Shown here: positions 20,639 to 30,122 of the stretch, in pieces
Position numbering within the stretch: position 1 is the stretch's first letter
Layout: every line of letters begins with the position of its first letter
Origin: Hyphomicrobiales bacterium
GTDB lineage: Bacteria > Pseudomonadota > Alphaproteobacteria > Rhizobiales > Rhizobiaceae
Length of the DNA: 64,000 nt
Assembly: GCA_017305935.1 (NCBI GenBank)
Contig: JAFKJU010000014.1
Coordinates: 62,001 to 126,000 of the forward strand
Reading direction: 5' to 3'
Translations under genes and position numbers: made by a program
The notes under the pieces: generated by a model
What the model saw: the letters and a program-made list of their open reading frames with translations, nothing else
Databases searched by the model: none
What the model was told of the DNA's origin: nothing

Positions 20639-22524
20639 AAACGACCGGAACAGCCGTCATCCTTCAATCCCCCGGCCTGCCGCAAGAGTCCGTGACCGCC
20701 ATGACACGCCTGAATTCCGATCTCGAAAAAACCCAGCCATACCGCAAGGGCGAGCCCGGCGCGGTGGCGACTCCCGTGACCTTCTCGGACACGATCGGCC
20801 TTTTCACGCCCGCGCTACCGGGCCGGCAGGCCGGCGTCGCGGTGCTGCTGGCGAGCCCCTGGGGCTATGAGGACATGTGTACGCGCAAATTCTGGCGCGT
20901 CCTTGCCGAATCCCTTTCCGATGCCGGCATCGCCAGCCTGCGCTTCGATTATCCGGGCACGGGCGATGCCCTGGAATTCCGCGACCCGGATGCGGGTCTT
21001 TCCGCCTGGCGCGCGACGCTGCTTGCGGCCGCCGAGACCCTGCGCGGCCTGTCGGGCATGGGCGAACTCGTCGTCATCGGCCAGGGCATCGGCGCATCGC
21101 TGGCTTACGAAACCTTTGCCAATGAACGGCATGTCCGGGGACTGGCGCTGCTGGCGCCGGCGGTTTCCGGGCGTGGCTATGTGCGCGAAATGTCGATCTG
21201 GGCCCAGATGATCGAGGAGGCGCCGGAAAAGAAAGGCGGCACGCTGGTGTTCGGCGGCGTTGCGCTGCCGGAACCGCTGATCGCCGATATCAAGGGCATC
21301 AATCTCGGCCGCGCAGGGCCGTCATGGGTGAAACACTACCTGCTGGCGAGCCGCCACACGCCGCCGTCCGAAACCGACCTGGCCGAACAGCTTCGCGCCC
21401 ACGGCGCGACGGTCGAGCTGCTTGCCTATGAAGGCTATAACGAGCTGGTTCATGACCTCTCGACCTCGCGGCCTCCTTTGGCGATGATCGGCAGGGTGAC
21501 AGACTGGATCGGCAGGATCGGGAGCGAGGACGCGCCGCTGCCGGGCATTGGCGCCATGCGGCAAGATTTCCCCGGCCCGGCCGACATGCCTCTGTGCGGC
21601 GATGGGTTTGTCGAGACGCCTGTCCGGTTCGGTGAAGGCGAGCGCCTTTACGGCATCCTCTGCGAGCCGGCGGACGGTGAGCGCAAGGGCGCGACGGTGA
21701 TCCTGCTCAGCACCGCCTATGAGCGAGCTTCCGGCTGGGGACGGATCACCGCGCTCGCCGCCCGGCAATTCGCCGCCAAGGGCATCGCCTCGCTGCGTTT
21801 CGACCCCGCCAATGTCGCCGACAGTCCGCCGCTGGCGGGCGTGCCGGCCCAGATCATCTATTCCGAGGCGCAGCATCTGGATGTCGCGGCGGCGATCGAT
21901 TTCATCGAAGGCCGCGGCCTCGGGCCGGTCATCCTGACGGGACGCTGCAGCGGCGGCTATCTCGCCTTTCGTACCGCCGCGCGTGATCCGCGCGTGAGGG
22001 GCCTGGTTGTCGTCAATGCCTATACGCTGTTCTGGGATCCTGCCCAGTCGATCGACGAATGGCTGCAATTCTCGCCGCAGCGGCTGAGCTCTTACGGCTC
22101 CAAGGCGCTTAAGCTGGAAACCTGGAAAAAGATCCTGCGCGGCGACGTCAACCTTGGATATGCCGCCCTCAATACCTTCCGCTTCCTGCGCAAGCGGCTT
22201 CTGGAATTTGCCGGGCCGCTGGCGGCGGCCTTGCCGGCGCTGTCGCGCGAGGGACGGGAGGTCCATGGCGCGCTGCAGGCCATCCAGGCGCATCAGGCGG
22301 AACTGGTGCTGTTGTACCGGGATAACGATGTCGGCCTGCACCATTTTTCCTACCACTTCGGCGCCGACGGCGCGAAGCTGGCACGATATCCGAACGCGCG
22401 GCTCGTCCTCGTGCCGGATGCCGACCGCAACATGACCAAGCCGCATGCGCGCGCTGCCTGCCGGCAGGAAATCGAAGCGCTGGCGCTGAAATTTCCGCCG
22501 GGCACCGCGAAACAGCCATCGTAA
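20635..22524 (+). CDS. Tandem alpha/beta-hydrolase protein coupled to the flippase
   Basis: 629 residues. Two alpha/beta hydrolase domains, about residues 45-290 and 325-620, each with a LRFDYPGTG or LRFDPANV strand-loop. In the first, the nucleophile elbow reads GQGIG, with Gly where GxSxG has its serine, so this domain is probably not a hydrolase. In the second it reads GRCSG, with Cys in the nucleophile position, as in dienelactone hydrolases. There is no signal peptide or membrane segment. It overlaps the flippase stop by 4 bases. Acyl transfer or release on the exported glycan is a guess from context. An internal ATG at 20701 is also possible. Confidence 0.75.
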   Translation: MKTTGTAVILQSPGLPQESVTAMTRLNSDLEKTQPYRKGEPGAVATPVTFSDTIGLFTPALPGRQAGVAVLLASPWGYEDMCTRKFWRVLAESLSDAGIASLRFDYPGTGDALEFRDPDAGLSAWRATLLAAAETLRGLSGMGELVVIGQGIGASLAYETFANERHVRGLALLAPAVSGRGYVREMSIWAQMIEEAPEKKGGTLVFGGVALPEPLIADIKGINLGRAGPSWVKHYLLASRHTPPSETDLAEQLRAHGATVELLAYEGYNELVHDLSTSRPPLAMIGRVTDWIGRIGSEDAPLPGIGAMRQDFPGPADMPLCGDGFVETPVRFGEGERLYGILCEPADGERKGATVILLSTAYERASGWGRITALAARQFAAKGIASLRFDPANVADSPPLAGVPAQIIYSEAQHLDVAAAIDFIEGRGLGPVILTGRCSGGYLAFRTAARDPRVRGLVVVNAYTLFWDPAQSIDEWLQFSPQRLSSYGSKALKLETWKKILRGDVNLGYAALNTFRFLRKRLLEFAGPLAAALPALSREGREVHGALQAIQAHQAELVLLYRDNDVGLHHFSYHFGADGAKLARYPNARLVLVPDADRNMTKPHARAACRQEIEALALKFPPGTAKQPS

Positions 22525-22793
22525 GACAGGCCGCATTCCGGTTATCCAGGCGACCCCAACTCCCCACGCAGCCGCCGGTCGCACAGGCTGAAGCGGTTCG
22601 AAGCCGTGGCTGCCGCCGGAGCAATCTCGCATCTTTCATATCTGACGCGGGGATCAGGAACTGTTTGGCCGGTCGGGAATTTATACTTCGTCTCCGGTGG
22701 CTGCAGATGGATGAACGTTTCCAATGGCTTGCCGGGAGCATACGGCCACGCGCCCGCCCAAAGGGTCGCGGCCTTTCAAGAAGGAGAACCGAT

Positions 22794-23192
22794 ATGCGTA
22801 AGATTTTCGTAGCCTTTCCGCTGACGATTGCCGCCCTGTTCACCACCGGCGCCCATGCCGAGGACGGCGCCCTGACCGGTGCCGTCGGCGGCGCGGCGAC
22901 CGGTGCGATCGTCGGCGGCCCGGTCGGCGCCGCGGTCGGCGGCGTTGCCGGCGCGGTGATCGGCACGGCGATCGATCCGCCGCCGCAGAAGGTCGTCACC
23001 TATGTCCGCGAAGCGCCGATGCCGACAAAGAAGGTCGTCGTCGAGGAGCATGTCGTGGTCGGCTCGGCCTTGCCGGAAACCGTCGTCGTCACGCCGGTGC
23101 CCGAGGATCCCGCCTATGCCTATGCGGTGGTCAACGACGAACGCGTGATCGTCGAGCCTTCCTCCCGCAAGGTGATCCAGATCCTCAACTGA
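22794..23192 (+). CDS. DUF1236-type periplasmic protein
   Basis: 132 residues. Signal peptide 1-22 ending AHA, then a Gly/Ala/Val-rich glycine-zipper stretch (residues 25-62), then a domain ending VNDERVIVEPSSRKVIQIL, typical of the DUF1236 family common in rhizobia. Probably a small envelope protein of unknown role. AAGGAGAA lies six bases before ATG 22794. The 269 bases upstream (22525-22793) hold no convincing gene. Confidence 0.8.
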   Translation: MRKIFVAFPLTIAALFTTGAHAEDGALTGAVGGAATGAIVGGPVGAAVGGVAGAVIGTAIDPPPQKVVTYVREAPMPTKKVVVEEHVVVGSALPETVVVTPVPEDPAYAYAVVNDERVIVEPSSRKVIQILN

Positions 23193-23257
23193 CCCTGAAC
23201 CGACTCGAGGGCGCCGATCCGTTTTACGGGGCCGGCCCCTTGAGGGGAGCATGACCC

Positions 23258-23815
23258 ATGAAACAGTTCGGCCGCTTTCTTTTCGCAATCGGCTCGGCGC
23301 TCGGCCTCTGCTTCGTCGGCTCGGCCACCGCCTCGCTGCTCATGTCGCCGCAGACGGACGGGCCGCAGATTCGCCAGGTCGACGTTACCGACCTGTGGAC
23401 GATTCGCCCGGTGCGCGTCGATCCCTCAAGGCAGAATTTCGAACGCCTCGCCTCCATAGCGCCCGTCGATCCGCCCGCCTTGCCGCGCCCGGCCGCGCCT
23501 GTCGTCCAGAAGACGGCGGTGATCGACGGTACGGCCGGCCAGCCCTCCGAAGCGCATGTCGCCTGGTGTGCCAACCGCTACCGCTCCTACGATCCCGGCA
23601 GCAATACCTATCGCTCCTATACCGGCACGGTTCGTACCTGCGTTTCGCCGCATATGGACGAAGGCCGCGCCGCGTCTTCGCCTGCCGGCCTGTCGCAGGC
23701 GCATATGTCCTGGTGCGCAGCGCGCTATCGTTCCTACCGGGCGCAGGACAATACCTATCGCTCCTATTCCGGCGAGCAGCGTGACTGCCTCTCTCCTTTC
23801 CTGCAGGACGGCTGA
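23258..23815 (+). CDS. BA14K-family secreted protein with two repeats
   Basis: 185 residues. N-terminal signal or anchor (residues 1-27), a Pro-rich linker, then two copies of the BA14K motif: HVAWCANRYRSYDPGSNTY at about 99-117 and HMSWCAARYRSYRAQDNTY at about 148-166, each followed by RSY and a second cysteine. BA14K proteins are lectin-like envelope antigens first described in Brucella. Most family members have one repeat; here there are two. It is in the same direction as its neighbours. Confidence 0.85.
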   Translation: MKQFGRFLFAIGSALGLCFVGSATASLLMSPQTDGPQIRQVDVTDLWTIRPVRVDPSRQNFERLASIAPVDPPALPRPAAPVVQKTAVIDGTAGQPSEAHVAWCANRYRSYDPGSNTYRSYTGTVRTCVSPHMDEGRAASSPAGLSQAHMSWCAARYRSYRAQDNTYRSYSGEQRDCLSPFLQDG

Positions 23816-23955
23816 TCGACCGCGGCCCCGGCTCGATCCGGTGTTGAGCCGAAATCCGCTCCGTGGTTAACTCCGCCTGCACAAGGATTGGCCCCCGGAT
23901 TTGGAAAGGACCGGTCGCTTTGCCCCAGCCGGCAGGATTATCAGGAGCGGCGGCC

Positions 23956-24840
23956 ATGGCGCTCTTCGCCATCCTCGCGCTGGCGGCAACAGCCCGTGCC
24001 GACGAGAACGACCGCGATGCCTGTCTTTACCAGGGTCACGACGGCGACCATGCGCTCTGCATTCGCAAGGAAAGGTTCAACACCGATCTCTGCGCCGTCA
24101 TCGACCATTTCGCCACCACGCGCGATATTCCGCCGGCTTTCTTTGCCCGGCTGATCTGGCGCGAAAGCCTGTTCCGGCCGGACGCCGTCAGCCCTAAGGG
24201 GGCCGAGGGCATCGCACAGTTCATGCCCGGCACGGCGCGTCTCAGGGGCTTGCAGAACAGCTTTGATGTCATTCAGGCGCTGGATGCCTCGTCCAGCTAT
24301 CTCAGCGATCTCAGGAACCGCTTCGGCAATCTCGGCCTGGCGGCGGCGGCCTACAATGCCGGCGAAGATGGCTTGCGTCGTTTTCTCACCGGCAACCGGC
24401 TGCCGATCGAGACGCGCGACTACGTTTTCATGATCACCGGCGCCTTCGTCGAGACCTGGCGCGACAATCCGCCGGAGAGCGCCGCGCCCGAGCTCGCCAG
24501 GGATACGCCCTTCCAGCAGGCCTGCGTGACGCTCGCCGAGACGCGGCGGATGCGCGAGCCGATCCTGTTCCAATCCGCCGACTGGGCGCCCTGGGGCGTG
24601 CAACTTGCCGCACATTACAATCCGGCGGTCGTCGATCGCCTGTTCAATCTGGCATTGATGAAACTGCCGCCGCCGCTGAGCGCCGAACGGGCGCTGTTCG
24701 TGCGTCAGCGCGGCGGCAATTTCGGCGCGCGGCCACGCTACGCCGCGCGGATCGGCCGGGAGAACCGGGCAGAAGCGACGAAGCTCTGCACCGCCATCCG
24801 TGCCGCCGGCGTGCCCTGCACCGTGTTCAGGAATCGATGA
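23956..24840 (+). CDS. Lytic transglycosylase (SLT domain)
   Basis: 294 residues. Signal peptide 1-15, then a goose-lysozyme/SLT fold with catalytic Glu70 in WRESLF, followed by SPKGAEGIAQFMPGTARLRG and AAAYNAGEDGLRRFL. Cleaves peptidoglycan glycan strands in the periplasm. The C-terminus (residues 245-294, ending AAGVPCTVF) resembles a SPOR-like glycan-binding module. ATG 23956 has AGGAG eight bases upstream; a GTG at 23863 would spoil the signal peptide. It converges on the AroE-like gene with no gap. Confidence 0.88.
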   Translation: MALFAILALAATARADENDRDACLYQGHDGDHALCIRKERFNTDLCAVIDHFATTRDIPPAFFARLIWRESLFRPDAVSPKGAEGIAQFMPGTARLRGLQNSFDVIQALDASSSYLSDLRNRFGNLGLAAAAYNAGEDGLRRFLTGNRLPIETRDYVFMITGAFVETWRDNPPESAAPELARDTPFQQACVTLAETRRMREPILFQSADWAPWGVQLAAHYNPAVVDRLFNLALMKLPPPLSAERALFVRQRGGNFGARPRYAARIGRENRAEATKLCTAIRAAGVPCTVFRNR

Positions 24841-25689
24841 TCAAAGGCCGAGATCGAGCAGCGCCCGGCGCATGACGGCGGCATCGGCGTCGATGCCGGT
24901 CCAGTAGCGGATGGCGACGATGCCCTGGTTGACGAGCATGCCGAGACCGTCGGCGGTGCGACAACCACGCCTCTGGGCCGCCCGCAGGAACGGCGTCAGC
25001 GGTGGATTGGGAATGCCGTCGGCCACAACCATGTCCGGCCGCAGGCTGTCGGCATCGATATCCGGCATGGCCTCGACATCGGGAAACAGGCCGATGGAGG
25101 TGGCATTGATGAGGATATCCGTCCCTTCCGGCACGACATACCGGCTCATCCACGGTTGATAACGGCCGATTGCCGGCGTATTGGCATCGATGATCGCCGC
25201 CACCTCCTCGCCGCGCCCCGCGCTACGATTGACGATGGTGATTTCGGCAGCACCCGCCAGCGCCATCTCGACACCGACCGCGCGCGCCGCGCCGCCGGCG
25301 CCGAGCAATACGACCCGCTTGCCGGCGGGATGGACGATCGGGGAGAGCGCGGCCACAAAACCCTTGCCGTCGGTATTCTCGCCGATCAGCCGCTCGCCGC
25401 GGCGCACGACGGTGTTGACCGCGCCGATGATGCGGGCGCTTTCGCCAAGCCCGTCGAGATGTTCGATGACCGCGACCTTATGCGGGATCGAGCAGTTGAA
25501 GCCCATCCAGCCCATGGCGCGGGCGCCGCGTACGGCATCGGCCAAGGCTGACGGCGCCACCTCGCAATTGAGATAGCGCCAGTCGAGGCCATGATGGCGA
25601 TAGGCGGCCTCGATCATGGCGACGGTCGGATTTTCGGCGGCCGGCATGGCGAAGGAGCCGGTCAGCGGCGACAGGAAATTATGGGTCAT
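24841..25689 (-). CDS. Shikimate/quinate dehydrogenase-like protein (AroE family)
   Basis: 282 residues. N-terminal substrate domain with SPLTGSFAMP and the catalytic-type GFNCSIPHK (usually NVTIPHK) and GENTDGKG motifs, then a Rossmann domain GAGGAARAVG with NRSAGR, which favours NADP. The unusual N-terminus suggests a catabolic AroE-like enzyme rather than the biosynthetic one. It is 16 bases behind the GMC oxidoreductase and probably in the same transcript; quinate/shikimate or an inositol-type polyol is plausible. Confidence 0.8.
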   Translation of the reverse strand: MTHNFLSPLTGSFAMPAAENPTVAMIEAAYRHHGLDWRYLNCEVAPSALADAVRGARAMGWMGFNCSIPHKVAVIEHLDGLGESARIIGAVNTVVRRGERLIGENTDGKGFVAALSPIVHPAGKRVVLLGAGGAARAVGVEMALAGAAEITIVNRSAGRGEEVAAIIDANTPAIGRYQPWMSRYVVPEGTDILINATSIGLFPDVEAMPDIDADSLRPDMVVADGIPNPPLTPFLRAAQRRGCRTADGLGMLVNQGIVAIRYWTGIDADAAVMRRALLDLGL

Positions 25690-25705
25690 GAAAAGCTCCA
25701 GAAAG

Positions 25706-27232
25706 TCAGGCGGCGAGATCGTCGTTGCGCCAGGCGGTGCGCAGGTGATTGCCGACCCGCAACGCCTGTGCGCAGACGGTCAGGGCCGGATTGAGCGCCG
25801 CCGAGGACGGGAAGAAGGAGGCATCGACGACATGGAGATTGCGATGATCATGGGCGCGACACAGGCCATCCAGCGCCGACGTCGCGGGATCGTCCCCCAT
25901 GCGCACCGTGCCGCATTGATGCGACGGCGCCTCGATGCCGAAATCGTGGCGCAGCACCAGCGGGAAGATCCGCCCGAGCCGCGCCTTCACATGCCGCACG
26001 AAGCGGTCATGCGCCGGCCGGTCGCCGGGCCGGTAGTCGATCTCCACCTGATCGTTGGCAAGCAGCCGCACCCGGCTTAACGCGTTCGGCAGATCCTCCG
26101 ACATGCACAGCCAGTCGACGCTGTGGCGGCCGAGCAGGTTGGCGAGCGGGCGCGGCACCCAGGAATAGGCGGCGCGGATCATCGGCCCCTGGATGTTGCC
26201 GAGCATCTGCACATTGCCCCGCGCCGCGCCATCGCCGGGCAGGCCGTGATAGAAATCGTTGACCGACAGGGTTTTGGGAAATTTCGTGTCGTTGACCCGC
26301 AACGGCATCAGTCCCATGAGTCCGGTCAGGTGATGGTTCATCAGGTAGCGGCCGACGACGCCGGAGCGGTTGGCAAGCCCGTCCGGACAGGTCTCACCGG
26401 CCGACCGCAGCAGGATCAGCGCCGAATTGATCGCCCCGGCGCTGAGCACGAAAAGCGGCGCCTCGACCCGGATCATCTGGCCCTCGCGACGGATTTCGGC
26501 CGCTTCGATGCGCCCGTCCGCTCCCGGCAGCAGCCGCATGACCTGCGCCTTCGTCCATAGCGTGACATCGGGATGCTTCAGAATCGGGCGGATCAGCCGC
26601 GTCTCACCATCGCCTTTTGCGCCGTACCGACAGGCGAACGCATCGCAGGCGCCGCAGCGGCGACAGAGACCGCCCGGCCCGAAATCCACTGCCGAGGGCA
26701 TATGGAAGGGACGAAGCCCATCGGCGCGCAGTTTTTCGGCCATGTCGGCAATGACCGGCTCATGCGCGATGGCGGCATGATCATAAGCCGCCGAGCGGAA
26801 CGGCTCGGTCGGATCCAGCCCCGCCTGCCCACGCACGCCGAAAAGACGCTCGGCCTCGCCATACCACGGCTCCATGTCGGCATAGGAAACCGGCCAGGCG
26901 GGCGAAACGCCATCCTCGTGGTCCACCGCTCGAAAATCGCTTTCGCGGAAACGGAACATCGCGGTGCCATAGAATTTCGTATGCCCGCCGACGAAGTAGT
27001 ATTGGCCGGGGCGATAGCGGCGACCGTTCCGGTCCTGATATTCCTCCCGTGTCTTGTAGCGCGCCTGCACGAAGACGGCTTCGGCATCGGAATTTTCCGG
27101 CTCCTGCGGCAGGAAATCGCCACGCTCGACGATGAGGATTCTTGCGCCCGTGCCGGCGAGTTGGCGCGCCACCGTGCCGCCGCCCACGCCCGAGCCGATG
27201 ATGACCACATCCGGTCGAATTGCCGTATCCAT
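25706..27232 (-). CDS. GMC-family FAD oxidoreductase
   Basis: 508 residues. Dinucleotide loop VVIIGSGVGGGTVARQL at residues 9-25, a flavin-binding GGHTKFYGTAMFRFR stretch, a cysteine cluster CRRCGACDAFAC near 190-201, and C-terminal QCGTVRMGDDP and NPALTVCAQA motifs with the GMC active-site region. It oxidises an alcohol or sugar, with the partner acceptor unknown. It has no signal peptide. Operon with the AroE-like gene; divergent from the AraC regulator at 27356. Confidence 0.85.
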   Translation of the reverse strand: MDTAIRPDVVIIGSGVGGGTVARQLAGTGARILIVERGDFLPQEPENSDAEAVFVQARYKTREEYQDRNGRRYRPGQYYFVGGHTKFYGTAMFRFRESDFRAVDHEDGVSPAWPVSYADMEPWYGEAERLFGVRGQAGLDPTEPFRSAAYDHAAIAHEPVIADMAEKLRADGLRPFHMPSAVDFGPGGLCRRCGACDAFACRYGAKGDGETRLIRPILKHPDVTLWTKAQVMRLLPGADGRIEAAEIRREGQMIRVEAPLFVLSAGAINSALILLRSAGETCPDGLANRSGVVGRYLMNHHLTGLMGLMPLRVNDTKFPKTLSVNDFYHGLPGDGAARGNVQMLGNIQGPMIRAAYSWVPRPLANLLGRHSVDWLCMSEDLPNALSRVRLLANDQVEIDYRPGDRPAHDRFVRHVKARLGRIFPLVLRHDFGIEAPSHQCGTVRMGDDPATSALDGLCRAHDHRNLHVVDASFFPSSAALNPALTVCAQALRVGNHLRTAWRNDDLAA

Positions 27233-27355
27233 CCGCGAACCCCTTGAACTGTCCGCGCCAATCTAACGACGGCAACGGATTGCACCATTCCCTCCGGCCG
27301 CATGATTTTGTACGATTGCCGCATTCTTTCAGTACAGGAAGGGAGCAATGCACCA

Positions 27356-28225
27356 ATGCAGCCCTGGTTCGAAACCGTCACCATCCCGCGCGACCGCTCC
27401 TGGCTGCTGTTCGACCGGCAATTGCCCGACTTTCCCTTCAACTGGCATTACCATCCCGAATTCGAACTGACGCTGACGGTCGGCAGCTGCGGGGTGCGCT
27501 TCGTCGGCGATCATGTGGAGCGATATGCACACGACGATCTCGTGCTGCTCGGCCCAAACCTGCCGCATGCCTGGCAGTCCGAGGCGCTGGTCGGCGATGC
27601 GCCGCTGCACCGCGCTATCGTCTGCTGGTTCACCCGCGACTGGATCGAGGGGCTGATGGCGCTGATGCCGGAATATGCGAGCCTCGGTCCGCTTGCCGCC
27701 GCGGCCGGGCGCGGGCTGGAATTCGACGCCGAAACGGTGGCGCGGCTTCGCCCCCGCATGCTGGCGCTCGGCGCCCTGGCGCCCGCCCGGCAGGCGCTGG
27801 AATTGCAGTCGATCCTGCTCGACCTTTCCGCCGCCGACGGCCGACAACTGGCGTCGGGAGAAATTTCGGTCGGCGGAAACCCGCGCGACCGCGAGCGGAT
27901 GCGCCGGGTGCTGACCTGGCTGCATGCCCATTATCGGGAGCCACTGCGGCTGGAGCCGCTCTCGGCCATCGCTCATTTGACCGACAGCCAGTTGCAGAGG
28001 GTGTTCAAGCGCAGCACCCGCATGTCGATCAGCCAGTATGTCGCGCAACTGCGCATCGGCCGGGCCTGCCAGATGCTGGTGCAGACCGACTTGTCGATCG
28101 GGCATATCGCCGGCGAATGCGGCTTTTCCGACATGGCCCATTTCGCCCGTCAGTTCCGCGCCGCCAAAGGTGTTGCGCCAACCCGTTACCGGCAGGACTT
28201 CAAAGCTTCAGCAGGGCGTGGATGA
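27356..28225 (+). CDS. AraC-family regulator with cupin sensor
   Basis: 289 residues. The N-terminal cupin starts LPDFPFNWHYHPEFELTLT, and two C-terminal helix-turn-helices are at about residues 190-280 (LEPLSAIAHLTDSQLQRVFKR and HIAGECGFSDMAHFARQFRA). ATG 27356 is preceded by GGAAGGGAG; a start at 27302 is also in frame. Divergent from the GMC/AroE-like pair over 123 bases, so it probably regulates them in response to a sugar-like ligand. Confidence 0.85.
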   Translation: MQPWFETVTIPRDRSWLLFDRQLPDFPFNWHYHPEFELTLTVGSCGVRFVGDHVERYAHDDLVLLGPNLPHAWQSEALVGDAPLHRAIVCWFTRDWIEGLMALMPEYASLGPLAAAAGRGLEFDAETVARLRPRMLALGALAPARQALELQSILLDLSAADGRQLASGEISVGGNPRDRERMRRVLTWLHAHYREPLRLEPLSAIAHLTDSQLQRVFKRSTRMSISQYVAQLRIGRACQMLVQTDLSIGHIAGECGFSDMAHFARQFRAAKGVAPTRYRQDFKASAGRG

Positions 28226-28233
28226 GGCCGGCA

Positions 28234-28270
28234 TGCGAAAGCCCGCCGAAGAGACCGGCGGGCTTTCGCA
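28234..28270. terminator. Bidirectional intrinsic terminator
   Basis: A perfect 15-bp stem (TGCGAAAGCCCGCCG, seven-base loop, CGGCGGGCTTTCGCA) between the convergent AraC and DUF4142 genes. The A and T runs lie inside the stem, so it can work in both directions. Confidence 0.8.
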
Positions 28271-28286
28271 GCCTTGGCCGTCGCCG

Positions 28287-28817
28287 TCAATGGGCGGCGA
28301 CAAGCTTCATGACATGAGATTTGTGCATTTCGAGCGTCGGCAGCGTCTTCTCGGCAAAAGTTTTGACGGCTTCGTCGTCACCGCCCTTGGCATAGGTGGC
28401 GAAGAGGGTGACGGCCTCCATATGCGCGACGGTCTGCATATCGATGTAGAGCGCCTGGAATTCGTCGCCCGATGCCGCATCGAGCAGTTTCAGCATCGCA
28501 GCATGTTTCGGCGCCAGTTCCGGCTTGGCGTCGCCGGAAAGCTTTGCCGCCTTCTTCAGCGCCTCGCCCGCCTTGGTGTGGTCGGCGACCATCTGTCTGG
28601 CGAATTCCTTGATATCCCCGGCGCTCGCCTTCTTCTCGGCGATCCGGCTGGATTCGATTTCGAAGGCGTTCGAACTTTCGACGGTCCTCACGAAGGACAT
28701 CTTTTCGATGTTCATCGCGGCGGCGGCCTTGTCGGCATTCTCGAGTTTTGCAGCCTGGGCGACCGGCGCGGCCAGCAGGAAACCCGAGACGATTGCGGTG
28801 GAGATCCATGTTCTCAT
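28287..28817 (-). CDS. DUF4142 periplasmic protein
   Basis: 176 residues. Signal peptide 1-22 (ends AQAA), then a helical, ferritin-like DUF4142 domain (FVRTVESSNAFEIESSRIAEKK, FARQMVADHTKAGEAL, LYIDMQTVAHMEAVTLFATYA). Proteins of this family are often under general stress control in rhizobia; the molecular function is unknown. It starts ten bases after the stop of the upstream esterase and shares its EcfG-like promoter. Confidence 0.88.
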   Translation of the reverse strand: MRTWISTAIVSGFLLAAPVAQAAKLENADKAAAAMNIEKMSFVRTVESSNAFEIESSRIAEKKASAGDIKEFARQMVADHTKAGEALKKAAKLSGDAKPELAPKHAAMLKLLDAASGDEFQALYIDMQTVAHMEAVTLFATYAKGGDDEAVKTFAEKTLPTLEMHKSHVMKLVAAH

Positions 28818-28827
28818 CGGTCGCTCC

Positions 28828-29883
28828 TCACTTTACACTGTCGAAGGCGGCGGTCAGATCGGTGATCGCCATATCCATGGCCTGCTTGGCCTGCGGCACG
28901 ACCTTGGCCATGCCGAAGAATTCATGGGTCACGCCATCGAAGGTCTTGACGTTGACCTTTACGCCCGCCTTCTCAAGCTTTTCGGCATAGGTTTCGCCTT
29001 CGGAACGCAACGGATCGATCTGGGCGAGGATCACCGTCGCCGGCGCGACGCCGGCAAGGTCGGAACGACCGTCGAGATCGATGCGCGGATCCTTCGCCTG
29101 ATCCATGGACGTGGTGACATGTTTCACGAACCATTCCATATCCGCCTTGCCGAGCGGCTTGGCATTGGCATTTTCCTTGTAGGACTGCGTGTTCATGTCG
29201 CTGCCGGCGACGGGATACACGAGAAGCTGGTGCACGGGTTGCCTGGTCTTTTGTGTCTTGGCCATCAATGCGACGTTGGCGGCGAGATTGCCGCCGGCGC
29301 TTTCCCCGGCGACCGCGATCTTCTCCGCATTGCCGTTCAGTTCATGGATGTTTTCGACCACCCATTGGTAAGCGGTCCAGGCATCGTCGTGGGCTGCGGG
29401 AAACTTGTGCTCCGGCGCATGGCGATATTCAACCGAAACCACGATCGCCTTCGCGCCGGCGGCAATGGCGCGCGGGCTTGCATCATAGACGTTGATGTCG
29501 GCGATCACCCATCCGCCACCATGATAGTAGACGACGACGGGGAACGGTCCCTTGCCGTCCGGAACGTAGACCCGCGCCGCCAACCCGCCGTTCGGCGAGG
29601 GAATGGCGATATCCCTGGTGGTCACCTTCGCTTCCGGATCGGAGGAAATGTGCTTTTCCCATTGCAGGGCGCGGGCGGCATCGGCGGGGCTCGCCTGCAT
29701 GCGTGCTTCCGGTACAGACAGACCGGCAACGGGTTTGGCCTCCAGTGCCTGGAGCTTGTCCAGTACGGCCTGCATTTCGGGAGCCGGCTTTGCCATATCC
29801 TGGGCCGCAGCCAGGGGGGCCCAAACGACAATCGTAACGGCGGCCGCGGCAGTCAGCCGGGCCATTCGGGAGCATAAACGCAT
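28828..29883 (-). CDS. Exported HSL-type esterase/lipase
   Basis: 351 residues. Signal peptide 1-27, then an alpha/beta hydrolase of the hormone-sensitive-lipase group: the oxyanion motif YHGGGW, nucleophile elbow GESAGGN, an Asp in DPLRSEGE and His in GVTHEFFGM. Hydrolyses short acyl esters, presumably in the periplasm. ATG 29883 has AGGAAGGAA upstream. First gene of a two-gene unit with DUF4142. Confidence 0.88.
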   Translation of the reverse strand: MRLCSRMARLTAAAAVTIVVWAPLAAAQDMAKPAPEMQAVLDKLQALEAKPVAGLSVPEARMQASPADAARALQWEKHISSDPEAKVTTRDIAIPSPNGGLAARVYVPDGKGPFPVVVYYHGGGWVIADINVYDASPRAIAAGAKAIVVSVEYRHAPEHKFPAAHDDAWTAYQWVVENIHELNGNAEKIAVAGESAGGNLAANVALMAKTQKTRQPVHQLLVYPVAGSDMNTQSYKENANAKPLGKADMEWFVKHVTTSMDQAKDPRIDLDGRSDLAGVAPATVILAQIDPLRSEGETYAEKLEKAGVKVNVKTFDGVTHEFFGMAKVVPQAKQAMDMAITDLTAAFDSVK

Positions 29884-29912
29884 GGCAGGTTCCTTCCTGG
29901 TGGTGCCGTTCC

Positions 29913-29937
29913 AACACCGTCGTCCCGCGATTGTTCC
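29913..29937 (-). promoter_or_regulatory. EcfG-type general stress promoter
   Basis: On the minus strand, GGAAC (29933-29937), 17 bases, GTT (29913-29915). This fits the GGAAC-N16/17-GTT pattern of alphaproteobacterial EcfG sigma factors, 30-54 bases before the esterase start. Confidence 0.55.
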
Positions 29938-30122
29938 CAAAGGCCTTGCGATGCGCCCGGAGAATTTCGCCGCCTTTGGCCGGTTCGCCCGAGATGCCGC
30001 CTGCGCTGACTGGAGATGCTTGTCTTGAGAAGCACGACCCATGGCTGCCGCATGCCGCTCAACCGAGAAGGCGCTGGCATCAGACGAGGGCTTGCAGCGC
30101 CGGATGGAGCCGCAGACGCCGC

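Noticed and set aside
22542-22724. Minus-strand 60-codon frame in the gap before the DUF1236 gene
   Set aside because: No ribosome site, signal or family features; the gap more likely holds the DUF1236 promoter.
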